From assembly GCF_022427145.1 (NCBI RefSeq), contig NZ_JAKSXN010000031.1:1-63097 (forward strand): a stretch of DNA of 63,097 bases, in the 5' to 3' direction. Both the position numbers and the translations under genes were made by a program. The notes beneath the pieces are model-generated. The model ran no database searches. It saw only the letters and a program-made list of their open reading frames with translations, and had not been told where the DNA came from. Each line of letters begins with the position of its first letter. Within the stretch, counting starts at the first letter, position 1. Positions 23,741-32,562 of this stretch are shown here, piece by piece. The stretch is from Paenibacillus timonensis (lineage in GTDB: Bacteria > Bacillota > Bacilli > Paenibacillales > Paenibacillaceae).

Positions 23741-24883
23741 ATGGTACCGATCAAATTGGTGCTGGCCGTGCAAGAGGAGGAGTATATCGACCCGTTTTTG
23801 CGGTATGTGCATGCGAGCGAGTTTGACCGGCGGTTGGCGGTGACGGCGTTCAGCCGAAGGGAGGCATTGGCTCAATATGTAGCGGAATCCGGCAGGGACA
23901 TCGACGTGATATTAGGCGATCCGGCATATCTGGAGGCGATCGATACGCTGAAGTGGCAGGGGCTTTGCTGCGTCGAACTGGGGGAAGGGGGCGTTTCGCA
24001 GGAACCCGGCAGCCTTCGCGTAGAGAAGTATCAGCCGCTGCATCAGTTACTTTCCTCGGTGGTCGAGCTCGTTCGGGGGGGCCCGGGGAAACAGATGCGG
24101 TCCGGCGGGCAGCCGCTGGTCATCGGCGTTTACTCTACCGTTGGCGGCTGCGGCAAAACGACGGTAGCGCTTCATCTCGCCCGGCAGCTGGCGACGGAAG
24201 GGGGGAAGGTGTTCTACCTGAACCTGGAGACGATCGGCAGCGAATTGCCGTTTGCCGGACAGAGCTCGCGGGAGGGGCAGTCGGGGTTTGCCCGGCTACT
24301 GTACGACCTGAAGGCGGCGGACGATCGGAGGGAGACGCCCCGGTTTCCGATTTCCGCCTACGCCTACAGGCATCCCGTCCTGCAAGGAGATACGCTGGCT
24401 CCCCCGGACAACCTCAACGAGCTGCTGGAAATGGAACGCAAGGATACGGCGGAACTGATGGATTACATCGCCGGCAGCGGCTTGTATGATACGGTGATCG
24501 TGGATATGGACTCCTTTCCGGACGGCCGCACGGAAGCGGTGCTGGAGCGGGCGGACCGCATCGTTTGGATTGTTGCGGACGATTGGGGGGTCATGCGCAA
24601 AACCGGAGGCTGGCTCACTCATCTTGAACGGACTCGTCCTGATTTTTACCGGTCGCTGCTCGGGAAAACCCGTTTTGCCCTCAATCGGTACACGGGGAAA
24701 CGGTCGGCGGACTTGCCGAGGCCGGATTTGAAGCTGCAGGCAACGTTATCCTATATTCCCGCTTGGAATCAAGGCAGCCGTCAAGGGGATTTGCTGCATT
24801 CTCCGCTATTTCAGCGCGACATCATCCGCCTTTGCCATGAACTCCACGGCGAAGGGCCGGTTCCTCTGGCGCGGGAGGGATAA
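23741..24883 (+). CDS. tadZ: TadZ/CpaE-like ParA-type ATPase
   Basis: 380 residues. The N-terminal receiver-like domain (about 1-110) lacks an obvious phospho-acceptor pattern. A P-loop ParA/MinD-type domain (about 125-375) follows, with the deviant Walker A STVGGCGKTT and a Walker B-like VIVDMD. TadZ localises the Tad secretion machine in the cell. The start is the ATG after GAAGGAGGGTGGAGC; a longer frame runs back through the terminator and is unlikely. First gene of a plus-strand Tad operon reaching to 34185. Confidence 0.9.
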   Translation: MVPIKLVLAVQEEEYIDPFLRYVHASEFDRRLAVTAFSRREALAQYVAESGRDIDVILGDPAYLEAIDTLKWQGLCCVELGEGGVSQEPGSLRVEKYQPLHQLLSSVVELVRGGPGKQMRSGGQPLVIGVYSTVGGCGKTTVALHLARQLATEGGKVFYLNLETIGSELPFAGQSSREGQSGFARLLYDLKAADDRRETPRFPISAYAYRHPVLQGDTLAPPDNLNELLEMERKDTAELMDYIAGSGLYDTVIVDMDSFPDGRTEAVLERADRIVWIVADDWGVMRKTGGWLTHLERTRPDFYRSLLGKTRFALNRYTGKRSADLPRPDLKLQATLSYIPAWNQGSRQGDLLHSPLFQRDIIRLCHELHGEGPVPLAREG

Positions 24884-24886
24884 GCG

Positions 24887-26107
24887 ATGGAAGAAGCGGA
24901 CTTTGCGGCGCTGCGCGGTGAAATCCGCCTGGGGCTGGACGTCACCTCCGTCCTGAACGACGACCAGCTGCTGGATTATATCGAGCGGCGCGTGCTGGAG
25001 GACCGGCGGTTGAGCGGGGCCACCGCCGCTGAGAAGCGCAAATGGGTGCGCAGGCTGTACGATTCGTTCCGCGGCCTGGATGTGCTTCAACCGCTCGTCG
25101 AGGACCGCAGCGTCACGGAAATCATGATAAACAGCCATGAAGAGATTTTCGTTGAACGGGAGGGTCAGGTTCAGCGGATTCCCGTCTGCTTCGAATCCCG
25201 GGAGCGCTTGGAGGATATCATCCAAACGATTGTGTCCGGCGTCAATCGGATGGTGAACGAATCGTCGCCGATCGTCGATGCTCGGCTGCGGGACGGGTCG
25301 CGGGTGAATATCGTGCTGCCCCCCGTCGCTTTAAAAGGCCCGACGATGACGATCCGCAAATTTCCGGAACGACCTTTAACGATGGAGCAACTGGTCGCGA
25401 TCGGTTCTCTTAGCGAGGAAGCGGCGGAGATGCTGCGTCGGCTCGTGCGGAGCAAATACAACATCTTTATCAGCGGCGGGACGGGCTCGGGGAAAACGAC
25501 GTTCTTAAACGCCTTGTCCCAGTTCATCCCTTCCGATGAGAGGGTGATCACGATCGAGGATTCGGCTGAGCTGCAGATCGTCACGGTACCCAATCTGGTG
25601 TCGCTCGAAACCCGGAACGCGAATACGGAAGGGAAAGGCGAAATCACCGTCCGTGAGTTGATCCGCTCCTCCCTGCGCATGCGGCCCAACCGGATCATCG
25701 TCGGCGAGGTCCGGGGGGCGGAGGCGCTGGACATGCTGCAGGCGATGAATACCGGCCATGACGGCAGCCTTTCGACCGGCCATGCCAATAGTACGGCGGA
25801 TATGATCAGCCGGCTGGAGACGATGGTGCTGAGCGGAGCCGAATTGCCGCTTCCGGTCGTTCGGCAGCAAATCGCCTCGTCCATCGATGTTTTCGTGCAT
25901 TTGTCGCGATTGAGGGACCGTTCGCGCCGGGTGACGGAAATTTCCGAGGTCGCGGGTTTAAGCGAAGGGGAGGTGGTGCTTCGGCCGCTGTTTACGTTCC
26001 GGGAAGAAGGGGAACGGAACGGCCGGATCGTCGGTGACCTGCGAAACAGCGGCAGCGGGTTAATCCATACGGACAAGCTGCGCATGGCGGGATTGCCGAT
26101 AAGCTGA
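24887..26107 (+). CDS. tadA: TadA/CpaF secretion ATPase
   Basis: 406 residues. An N-terminal domain (about 1-110) is followed by the type II/IV secretion ATPase core. Walker A GGTGSGKTT is at about 196-204, the Asp box ITIEDSAEL near 223-231, Walker B-like RMRPNRIIVGEVRGAEA and the His box STGHANS follow, all intact. It drives assembly of the Flp pilus at the inner face of the membrane. It starts 3 nt after tadZ with GGGAGGG upstream. Confidence 0.95.
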   Translation: MEEADFAALRGEIRLGLDVTSVLNDDQLLDYIERRVLEDRRLSGATAAEKRKWVRRLYDSFRGLDVLQPLVEDRSVTEIMINSHEEIFVEREGQVQRIPVCFESRERLEDIIQTIVSGVNRMVNESSPIVDARLRDGSRVNIVLPPVALKGPTMTIRKFPERPLTMEQLVAIGSLSEEAAEMLRRLVRSKYNIFISGGTGSGKTTFLNALSQFIPSDERVITIEDSAELQIVTVPNLVSLETRNANTEGKGEITVRELIRSSLRMRPNRIIVGEVRGAEALDMLQAMNTGHDGSLSTGHANSTADMISRLETMVLSGAELPLPVVRQQIASSIDVFVHLSRLRDRSRRVTEISEVAGLSEGEVVLRPLFTFREEGERNGRIVGDLRNSGSGLIHTDKLRMAGLPIS

Positions 26108-26130
26108 TGCGCGGGAAGGAGAGGATACGT

Positions 26131-26943
26131 TTGTTGCTTAATAGACGGGCCGATCTGCTGCGGCGGAAAGCTGGAGTGGGGTCTACAGAGGATTCGGCAA
26201 AGCTGGCGGATTATCGGGTATATCCGCTGACCCCGCGGCAGAAAGGGGTTTGCATGCTGGTTGGCGGAGCGGCTTTCTTTGCATTAGGTTATATCTTCTT
26301 CCGCGTCGTCCCGCTGGCGCTGCTGCTTTCGCTAGGCGGCGCGTATACGCCGAAGTATTGGAGCAGCTACTTGCTGCGCAGGCGAAGGGATAACCTGGGC
26401 CTGCATTTTAAACAGGCGCTGTATTCACTCTCCTCCTCGCTGGCTGCCGGCCGCTCGGTGGAGAACGGCTTTCGCGAGGCGATCGATGATTTGAAGCTGT
26501 TATATCCGGACGGAGACAACGATATGATGCGGGAGCTTGCGATCATTTGCGCTCGTATGGATTACGGTCAGCCGATTGAGGAAGCCTTGCTGGATTTCAG
26601 CCGCCGGGCGGCGCTGGAGGACATCGATAACTTTGCGGATGTATTTACGACCTGCAAGCGTTCAGGCGGAGATCTGGTGGAGGTTGTCCGGCGGACCTCG
26701 AACCTGATCGGCGAGAAGCTGGAAATCAGCCAGGAAATCGGCGTGATGATCGCCCAAAAGCGGTTCGAAGCCAAGGCGATGCTGGCGGCACCCGTTTTGT
26801 TTTTGCTTTTTATGCAGATGACGTCCCCGGACTATATGCGTCCGTTGCACCATGGATCCGGACTATTGATCTCGGGGCTGGCTTTGTTGCTATTTGCGGT
26901 CTGCGCCTGGCTGATGCTAAAGATCATCGATATTCGGATATAG
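26131..26943 (+). CDS. tadB: TadB-like pilus assembly membrane protein
   Basis: About 270 residues. Two hydrophobic segments near the N terminus (about 42-75) and two near the C terminus (about 215-265) flank a type II secretion F-type helical domain (LYSLSSSLAAGRSVENGFREAI ... FADVFTTCKRSGGDLVEVV). It forms the inner-membrane platform together with TadC. I prefer the TTG start 6 nt after AAGGAGAGG. An ATG at 26107 that overlaps the tadA stop (TGATG) is the alternative and would add eight residues. Confidence 0.88.
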   Translation: MLLNRRADLLRRKAGVGSTEDSAKLADYRVYPLTPRQKGVCMLVGGAAFFALGYIFFRVVPLALLLSLGGAYTPKYWSSYLLRRRRDNLGLHFKQALYSLSSSLAAGRSVENGFREAIDDLKLLYPDGDNDMMRELAIICARMDYGQPIEEALLDFSRRAALEDIDNFADVFTTCKRSGGDLVEVVRRTSNLIGEKLEISQEIGVMIAQKRFEAKAMLAAPVLFLLFMQMTSPDYMRPLHHGSGLLISGLALLLFAVCAWLMLKIIDIRI

Positions 26944-26958
26944 AGGGGGCGTTTGCGG

Positions 26959-27834
26959 ATGTACCTGTTGGTTGCGGGACTGCTGCTGTTCTTATTGGGC
27001 GGAACCTGGATCTATGCCTATCACAAATCCCGGCGACTCTACCGCGGTCACGCGGGACTGGCCCTAGACGGATTAAAGCTTGTTCGCCTGGCGCCGCCGA
27101 TGCTGTTGCTTCTGGAGCGGATCAAGGTTTCGCAGCGATTTCCCGGCTTCTTCTTTAAAGTCCAGCGTGCGGTGCAGAAAATCGGCGGTAACCGGCGCAG
27201 CGGCGATATGACGCTGCTGCTGTTGGCAGAAGTGCTCACGTATGGCTATCTATGCCTCGTCTTTGGGAGTTTGATGACACTGCTGAGCAACGGCGTCGCC
27301 GGTTTCGTCATCGGCGGCCTCCTGGCCGTGTTGGTGCCGATGGCATTGATCAACGACTTGCATCGAAAGGTGCAGCGGCGAGAGCAGGCCGTCTTGCTGG
27401 AGCTGCCCGAGCTGCTGAACAAAATCGTGCTGCTCGTGGGCGCCGGCTCGACAGTTCAGCAGGCGATCAAGCTGTGTCTTGACCGCAAGCGGGAGCAGGC
27501 CGGCCATCCGCTATACCGGGAACTGCTGCAAATGCAAAAGGAATGGGAAGGAGGCGATTCGTTTCAGCAAGCGATGGAAGGGTTCAGCAAACGTTGCGGC
27601 ATTCAGGAGGTAGCGGCCTTTACGACCGCGGTTTTGTTAAACTACCGCCGCGGCGGGGAAGAGTTTGCTTTAGCCCTGCGGGACTTGTCCCATTCGCTCT
27701 GGGAGAAACGCAAGGCGGTCGGCAAAACCCTGGGCGAACAAGCTTCGTCCAAGCTGGTGTTTCCCATGGTGCTGCTGTTTATGGCGGTGCTGATTCTGGT
27801 TGGAGCACCGGCGTTTATGATCATGAATTTGTAG
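26959..27834 (+). CDS. tadC: TadC-like pilus assembly membrane protein
   Basis: 291 residues with an N-terminal membrane segment (about 2-20), a pair near 85-130 and one at the C terminus. The type II secretion F domain has LPELLNKIVLLVGAGSTVQQAI and FTTAVLLNYRRGGEEFALAL, similar in layout to tadB. The ATG follows GAGGGGGC by 9 nt; a TTG six bases earlier is also possible. It is the second platform protein of the Tad apparatus. Confidence 0.88.
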   Translation: MYLLVAGLLLFLLGGTWIYAYHKSRRLYRGHAGLALDGLKLVRLAPPMLLLLERIKVSQRFPGFFFKVQRAVQKIGGNRRSGDMTLLLLAEVLTYGYLCLVFGSLMTLLSNGVAGFVIGGLLAVLVPMALINDLHRKVQRREQAVLLELPELLNKIVLLVGAGSTVQQAIKLCLDRKREQAGHPLYRELLQMQKEWEGGDSFQQAMEGFSKRCGIQEVAAFTTAVLLNYRRGGEEFALALRDLSHSLWEKRKAVGKTLGEQASSKLVFPMVLLFMAVLILVGAPAFMIMNL

Positions 27835-27856
27835 TGCATGCAAAGGAGGAGTAACT

Positions 27857-28051
27857 ATGTTAACCGCATTTCGCAAAGAAATCAGAGGGATCTGGCGTAA
27901 TGAAGAAGGGCTCGGAATGCTTGAAATGATTTTGATCATCGCGGTGATCGTCATTATCGCCGTCATCTTCCGCAATCAATTGAAGGCGATCATCGAGAGC
28001 TTACTCGGGAAAGCCAAGTCGAAGACTGAAAGCTTCATGGACGGGAACTAG
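27857..28051 (+). CDS. Flp-like type IVb prepilin
   Basis: 64 residues. A short basic leader (about 1-20) ends in GLG, then MLEMILIIAVIVIIAVIF, one long hydrophobic helix with a glutamate at about the third position after the cut, and a short charged tail. This is the prepilin-peptidase substrate layout of Flp1-like pilins. AAAGGAGGAGTAACT precedes the ATG. It is very likely the major subunit of the pilus assembled by the surrounding Tad genes and processed by the peptidase encoded at 32036-32542. Confidence 0.9.
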   Translation: MLTAFRKEIRGIWRNEEGLGMLEMILIIAVIVIIAVIFRNQLKAIIESLLGKAKSKTESFMDGN

Positions 28052-28053
28052 GA

Positions 28054-28713
28054 ATGAAGCTGTGGAGAGATCAACGCGGGGCCTTTACGCTTGAAGCCTC
28101 TTTGGTGCTGCCGATGATTTTTTGCACGGTGCTGCTTCTCTTATTCTTCTGTCTCTACCTGTACCAACACGCGCTGTTGGGGCAAGCTGCCGTCGTCGCA
28201 GCCGAGCGAACCGCCTACACCTGGGACAACAGCCATCGGGAAGTCATGACCGGGTCTTTGGCCGAAGGGGAGTACGATTCTCTCTATTGGCGCCTGGGGG
28301 ATGACGGAATGCTGAAAACGATTTTTGGATGGGGCGGTGAAGGCGGAGCCGTAAAGCTGGATTTGCCTGCAGGTGCAGGCGGGGAAGGAGAGTCGCTCCC
28401 GCTTAAGAAGCTAAGTCGGACAGGAGTCGGGCTGCCTGAGGGGATCCATGGGGAGATGCGCTACGACAACCGGGTGCTGCTGCGCAAGGTCAGTGTTGCA
28501 CTGGATCGGTTGGTGCCGCTGGCCCCGCTGGAGGGTTGGATGGACGACGTCAGCCAGAGGGCACGTGCGGAGGCCTATGTCGTCGAGCCGGTGGAATGGA
28601 TCCGAACCGTTGAACTCGCACGTTATTACGGCGAGAAATTCCGGAGCGGAAAGGATAAAGCGGGAATGGACAAGCAGGAGGCGCAGGAAGCGCTGAAGCT
28701 GTTCGGCAAATAA
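28054..28713 (+). CDS. TadE-like pseudopilin/pilus assembly protein
   Basis: 219 residues. The N terminus RDQRGAFTLEASLVLPMIFCTVLLLLF has the TadE signature, with a glutamate next to a single membrane helix (about 8-40). The rest should lie outside the membrane. It starts 2 nt after the pilin stop. TadE-like proteins are minor subunits or assembly factors of Flp pili. The exterior part has no recognised domain. Confidence 0.85.
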   Translation: MKLWRDQRGAFTLEASLVLPMIFCTVLLLLFFCLYLYQHALLGQAAVVAAERTAYTWDNSHREVMTGSLAEGEYDSLYWRLGDDGMLKTIFGWGGEGGAVKLDLPAGAGGEGESLPLKKLSRTGVGLPEGIHGEMRYDNRVLLRKVSVALDRLVPLAPLEGWMDDVSQRARAEAYVVEPVEWIRTVELARYYGEKFRSGKDKAGMDKQEAQEALKLFGK

Positions 28714-28739
28714 CCGGGACGGTAGGAAAGGAGGTGAAA

Positions 28740-30974
28740 ATGCCGGTGTTTCAACGGAACCGCTCGGAGCAAGGGGCAGTCACGGTATTTTTTATCGTGA
28801 TTTTTGCCGCGGTGTTTGCGTTTGTCGCTCTGTTTATCGATTTTTCCCGCATGTTCGCTCTGCAAGCCCAAGCGGAGGCTTTGGCGCATGCGGCTTCAAG
28901 GTCCGTCCTGTCCGCTTATGACCGCGAGCTGGCCGAACGGTACGGCTTGTTTGCCTATGGCGAAACCGACGGGAATTATATCATGTCGAAGGTGCTTCAG
29001 GACCAGTTCGAGCTGGTAAAGCGCAGCGAGGGGCTGCCTCTGCTGGGGGCCCGACTGGATTCCTCCACCGTCGAATTGTTGCGCCCCATCGGAACCTATC
29101 CGGTATTTGAGCAGCAGATTCGCGAGCAAATGAAATACCGGGCGCCGATCGATGTTGCCATCGAGCTGTTAAACCGCTTCAAACCGATGGCCGAAGTGAT
29201 GAAGGAAACCTCGAATACGGTGAATTTGCTGGGAAAATTGCAAAAGCTGTACGACCGGCGGGAAGCCAAACTGGATGAGCTCCTGGATAAACAGCGGCAA
29301 GCCGCCGAAACGGTGAAGCCTTATGCGGAAGTGTTGTCAGGGGGAGGCGGAGGAATCCGCGGTGGAGCCTGGAGCGAAAGCATTTCCTCGCTGGCCGATG
29401 CCGCGGCTGAATACCCCGACTATGTGAGCAAAGTCGAAGCGGATGCGGGCAAAGAACCCGAGGATCGGATGTATACGGCGGAAATCAGCCGGTACCGTTC
29501 CGAAACCGGCAGCCTGTTTGCCGAACTGAACCGCGATCAACTTGCCGCGGAGCAAAAGCATGCCTCGCATCTGCCGCAGGCGCAGGCTCTGCTTGAGGAG
29601 GTTCGGCAGATTAATGAACAGATGCGGCAAACGATCGAAGAAGCGGAGCGGCGTCCGGAGCAGGCAGGTTATAACGAAGTGGCCGCCGGACCGAGCACCC
29701 GCGGCGGCAATTCCGATCCAGTCAGCGATGGGAATGTCATCGCCGATATCCGGGCACAAGCTGGTTCCCTGCTGCTGCCCGAGGAGACGTTCGCCGGCCT
29801 GGCCGCGGAGATTAACCGGCAGACGGCGGCGTTCGCCGGGCTTCGGAACGCCGGAAGCTCGCTGCTTGCGCAAGCCGGATCCGTGGCAGCGGCGACGGCT
29901 TCGTCCCTGTCCTTCGCTTCGGGCGTAAACAGCGCCGCCCGGGCATGCGAAACTTATTTGCGCCAGTTCGTCGCTCCTGGACCGGACAACGTCCTGGAGG
30001 CGAGTGCCCGCAAGCTGGAAGCCCACCGTTCCTCCGACAAGGAGCGAAAGGCCACGGAGCAAGCGGCAAGCGCCAAACTGAAGGATGCCGCCGGTTGGAT
30101 CCGGGAAATCGAACAGCTTAGAAACGGACTAAACGAATACCAAACGAAGTTCGATCAGCTGGAGGCGAAAATGGAAGCGAATCGTTCATTGAACCGTTCC
30201 GTTGCCGGGGAGAAATCGGCTTCGACGTCCTTAAGCGATGACCCTAGCGAGGCGGGACGGGCCTCACTGGCTGGCATGGACGGCCTATATGGCGGTTTGG
30301 CGGGCCTGATGGGCGGAATGTCGGATTCCGTCTATCAAATGGAATACGTTGCGAGTTATTTTCGCTTCGTGGATGTCAGTGCTTTGAACGGACTGCTTGA
30401 AGGCAAGGGCCAGTCGGACAAGCCGGAAGCGATCCGTGGGCTCTTGGCGCCGGAGCACCAAGAGGTCGAATACATCTTATACGGGGCTCATCATCCGGGA
30501 GGAAATATCGCGGCGGCGTTTGGGGAGATTTTTGCCATGAGGCTGGCGATCCGAACGATGGAGGGCTTCAGCAAAAACGCGGCCAAAGGGAATCCGCTGC
30601 TGGTCTTTGCGGCGGCGCTGCTCTACGGGGTGCAGCACGCGATGCAGGATATGCTTGCGTTAACCCGGGAAGGGAAGATCCAATTGAGCGACTATCTCAA
30701 GGTCGATTTGACCTATCGGGACCATCTCCGATTGTTCCTGCTGCTGCATGGCCGCAGCGAGAAACGGTTGTCGCGAATGCTGGCCGTCATCTCGATGAAT
30801 ACGGGCATCGATCCGGCGGAGCGGCCCACTTACGCCCAAGGGAAAGTGACGGTGGCGATGCCGTTATGGTTCTTGCCCGGAGTGTGCAAAGCGCTGGGGA
30901 AGGCTGGCGTCGTGAAAGGAAACGTGGAAGGAAGCCGGTATTATGCTGCCAAACAAGCGGACTTTTCGTATTAA
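28740..30974 (+). CDS. Large TadG/DUF5702-like pilus-associated protein
   Basis: 744 residues. One N-terminal membrane helix (RSEQGAVTVFFIVIFAAVFAFVALFIDF, about 8-38) is followed by a long extracytoplasmic region with coiled-coil stretches (about 140-180, 270-320, 440-490). A conserved-looking C-terminal part (EYILYGAHHPGGNIAAAFGEIFAMRLAIRT, about 575-610) resembles the DUF5702 family found in Firmicutes Tad loci. The ATG is 5 nt after AAAGGAGG; a GTG six bases earlier overlaps the ribosome site. Its role is probably in pilus structure or anchoring. Confidence 0.82.
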   Translation: MPVFQRNRSEQGAVTVFFIVIFAAVFAFVALFIDFSRMFALQAQAEALAHAASRSVLSAYDRELAERYGLFAYGETDGNYIMSKVLQDQFELVKRSEGLPLLGARLDSSTVELLRPIGTYPVFEQQIREQMKYRAPIDVAIELLNRFKPMAEVMKETSNTVNLLGKLQKLYDRREAKLDELLDKQRQAAETVKPYAEVLSGGGGGIRGGAWSESISSLADAAAEYPDYVSKVEADAGKEPEDRMYTAEISRYRSETGSLFAELNRDQLAAEQKHASHLPQAQALLEEVRQINEQMRQTIEEAERRPEQAGYNEVAAGPSTRGGNSDPVSDGNVIADIRAQAGSLLLPEETFAGLAAEINRQTAAFAGLRNAGSSLLAQAGSVAAATASSLSFASGVNSAARACETYLRQFVAPGPDNVLEASARKLEAHRSSDKERKATEQAASAKLKDAAGWIREIEQLRNGLNEYQTKFDQLEAKMEANRSLNRSVAGEKSASTSLSDDPSEAGRASLAGMDGLYGGLAGLMGGMSDSVYQMEYVASYFRFVDVSALNGLLEGKGQSDKPEAIRGLLAPEHQEVEYILYGAHHPGGNIAAAFGEIFAMRLAIRTMEGFSKNAAKGNPLLVFAAALLYGVQHAMQDMLALTREGKIQLSDYLKVDLTYRDHLRLFLLLHGRSEKRLSRMLAVISMNTGIDPAERPTYAQGKVTVAMPLWFLPGVCKALGKAGVVKGNVEGSRYYAAKQADFSY

Positions 30975-32019
30975 GGGACTGAAGTCCCGTCATTGGCAGG
31001 GCAAGGGGGCGGAAGGAAGCATCACTCTGGAGGCGGCCCTGATTACTCCCGTATTCGTGATGGTCGTGTTTTGGTTTGTTTTCCTTGTCCATATGACGCT
31101 GCTATCCGGACAATTGCACGCAGCCGCCGCAAATGCGGTTAAGCAAGTCTCCGCACATATCTACCCGGTGGCGATCGCGGTTGAGGCTCAGACCAGCGGG
31201 CAGCAAGGGACGTCGGCTCCAGCCGGGGAGACGGGACAGGGAAGCCCTGAGGCGGCCGAGATAGGGGGCTCCGGCAACAGGGAAACAACATCGGGGAACG
31301 GCCCGTTTTCCTGGCGTATGCCGTCCCTGTCGCTAGAGGAATGGGCGGGGCAATATGCCGCCGACCTGCCGGCCCCTCTGTCGACATGGGTAACGGATGC
31401 CGCGCGCAAAGGCGACGAGCCGCTGCAGGAGCTTAAGGCGAAAACGTCGGAGGCCATTTTGGATCCGTTGGTCAAGCCTTTGCTGCGCCCCTTTCTGCAA
31501 GGAACCCTGCTGGAAGAGGACCACCTGCATGTCAGCCGCGTCACGGTCCCGGACTTGAAGACGGGCAAACAGCCTTATTTCGGGCTCGAGGTAAGTTACG
31601 TGCTGCCGCTCAAGGTACCGTTCACCGGCCGGCGGATGGTGCTGCAAACGAGGGCGGAGGAACGGTTGTGGATCGGGGATACCGGAGAGCTCGATTCGGG
31701 AGCCGGAAACGGCGAAGGCCAAGCGGGTCAAGCGGCGGTCGTAATCGCCAAGCCCGACCCGGCATATGCCGGACACCGGGCTACGATCCAGGCCCAGGTC
31801 GCTCCGGGTTCAAGCGCCAAGCTGACCGTCTATTACAAAAGCGGAGTCAGCCAAGCGAAATATTTGGGGGAGGCGACGGCGGATGAGCAAGGCCGAATCG
31901 CCTGGACTTGGCTGGTCGGAGGAAACACCACGCCGGGGACGTGGAGTTTCGTGATTGAAACGGAGGAAGGCTTGCGAACGACGGCCGCGTTCGAGGTGGC
32001 AAGCCCGCATTCGGAATAG
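30943..32019 (+). CDS. Second TadE-like protein with a C-terminal Ig-like domain
   Basis: 358 residues. A basic N terminus is followed by GSITLEAALITPVFVMVVFWFVFLVHMTLL (about 25-55), again the TadE-type Glu-plus-helix. A low-complexity Gly/Ser/Thr linker (about 85-115), a middle domain and a C-terminal beta-sandwich (about 265-355, AKLTVYYKSG ... GTWSFVIETEEG) of bacterial Ig-like type follow. Its start overlaps the previous gene by 32 nt. The Ig-like part would stick out from the cell and could bind a surface or partner. Confidence 0.8.
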   Translation: MLPNKRTFRIKGLKSRHWQGKGAEGSITLEAALITPVFVMVVFWFVFLVHMTLLSGQLHAAAANAVKQVSAHIYPVAIAVEAQTSGQQGTSAPAGETGQGSPEAAEIGGSGNRETTSGNGPFSWRMPSLSLEEWAGQYAADLPAPLSTWVTDAARKGDEPLQELKAKTSEAILDPLVKPLLRPFLQGTLLEEDHLHVSRVTVPDLKTGKQPYFGLEVSYVLPLKVPFTGRRMVLQTRAEERLWIGDTGELDSGAGNGEGQAGQAAVVIAKPDPAYAGHRATIQAQVAPGSSAKLTVYYKSGVSQAKYLGEATADEQGRIAWTWLVGGNTTPGTWSFVIETEEGLRTTAAFEVASPHSE

Positions 32020-32035
32020 GAAGGAAGTGCGAGGA

Positions 32036-32542
32036 TTGTTGATAGAAGTATGGGGTTGTTTGCTGATGCTGCTTGCGGCTTTCGTGACGGATTTAAGGAC
32101 GATGAAAATTCCTAATGTCATCACGGTTACGGGAATCTGCACCGGACTATCTTATCACCTGTTGACGGAGGGGTGGAGGGGGGCTTGGTTCGCCGCATTG
32201 GGGGCGGCGGCCGGTTTTGGGCTGATGTTTGCGCTATATTTGCTGCGCGCGGTCGGAGGCGGCGATGTCAAGCTGTTTGCAGGAATTGGGGCCTGGACGG
32301 GCATCGGATTGACTCTATCGACGATGATGTATTCGATTTTGGCTGCGGGGTGCATCGGCATCATTCTCTTGATTTGGCGCCGCGAGGCCGGGGTTCGTCT
32401 GCGCCGGATTGCCGGCAGCGTCCTTGGAGCCGCAGTGCTGCGAAGTACGGCCCCGATCAAGGCGACCGCCAAGAACCAACTGCAGTTTCCGTTTATGTTA
32501 GCGGTGCTCCCGGGAGCGATGCTGGCGATCTACTATATGTAA
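32036..32542 (+). CDS. Prepilin peptidase (A24 family, CpaA/TadV-type)
   Basis: 168 residues with about six hydrophobic segments. The two catalytic aspartates of A24 peptidases are present: D in FVTDLRTMKIPN and D in GGGDVKL. It should cut the Flp-like prepilin and perhaps the TadE-like proteins at the inner membrane. TTG is chosen as start, 8 nt after AGGAAG. A GTG at 32027 and an ATG inside the previous gene are other options. Confidence 0.88.
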   Translation: MLIEVWGCLLMLLAAFVTDLRTMKIPNVITVTGICTGLSYHLLTEGWRGAWFAALGAAAGFGLMFALYLLRAVGGGDVKLFAGIGAWTGIGLTLSTMMYSILAAGCIGIILLIWRREAGVRLRRIAGSVLGAAVLRSTAPIKATAKNQLQFPFMLAVLPGAMLAIYYM

Positions 32543-32562
32543 CGAACGAGGAGGGGCTTATC

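Noticed and set aside
32173..32562. N-terminal extension of the DUF6382-FHA protein over the prepilin peptidase gene
   Set aside because: It overlaps a clear peptidase gene; a strong ribosome site precedes the ATG at 32563.
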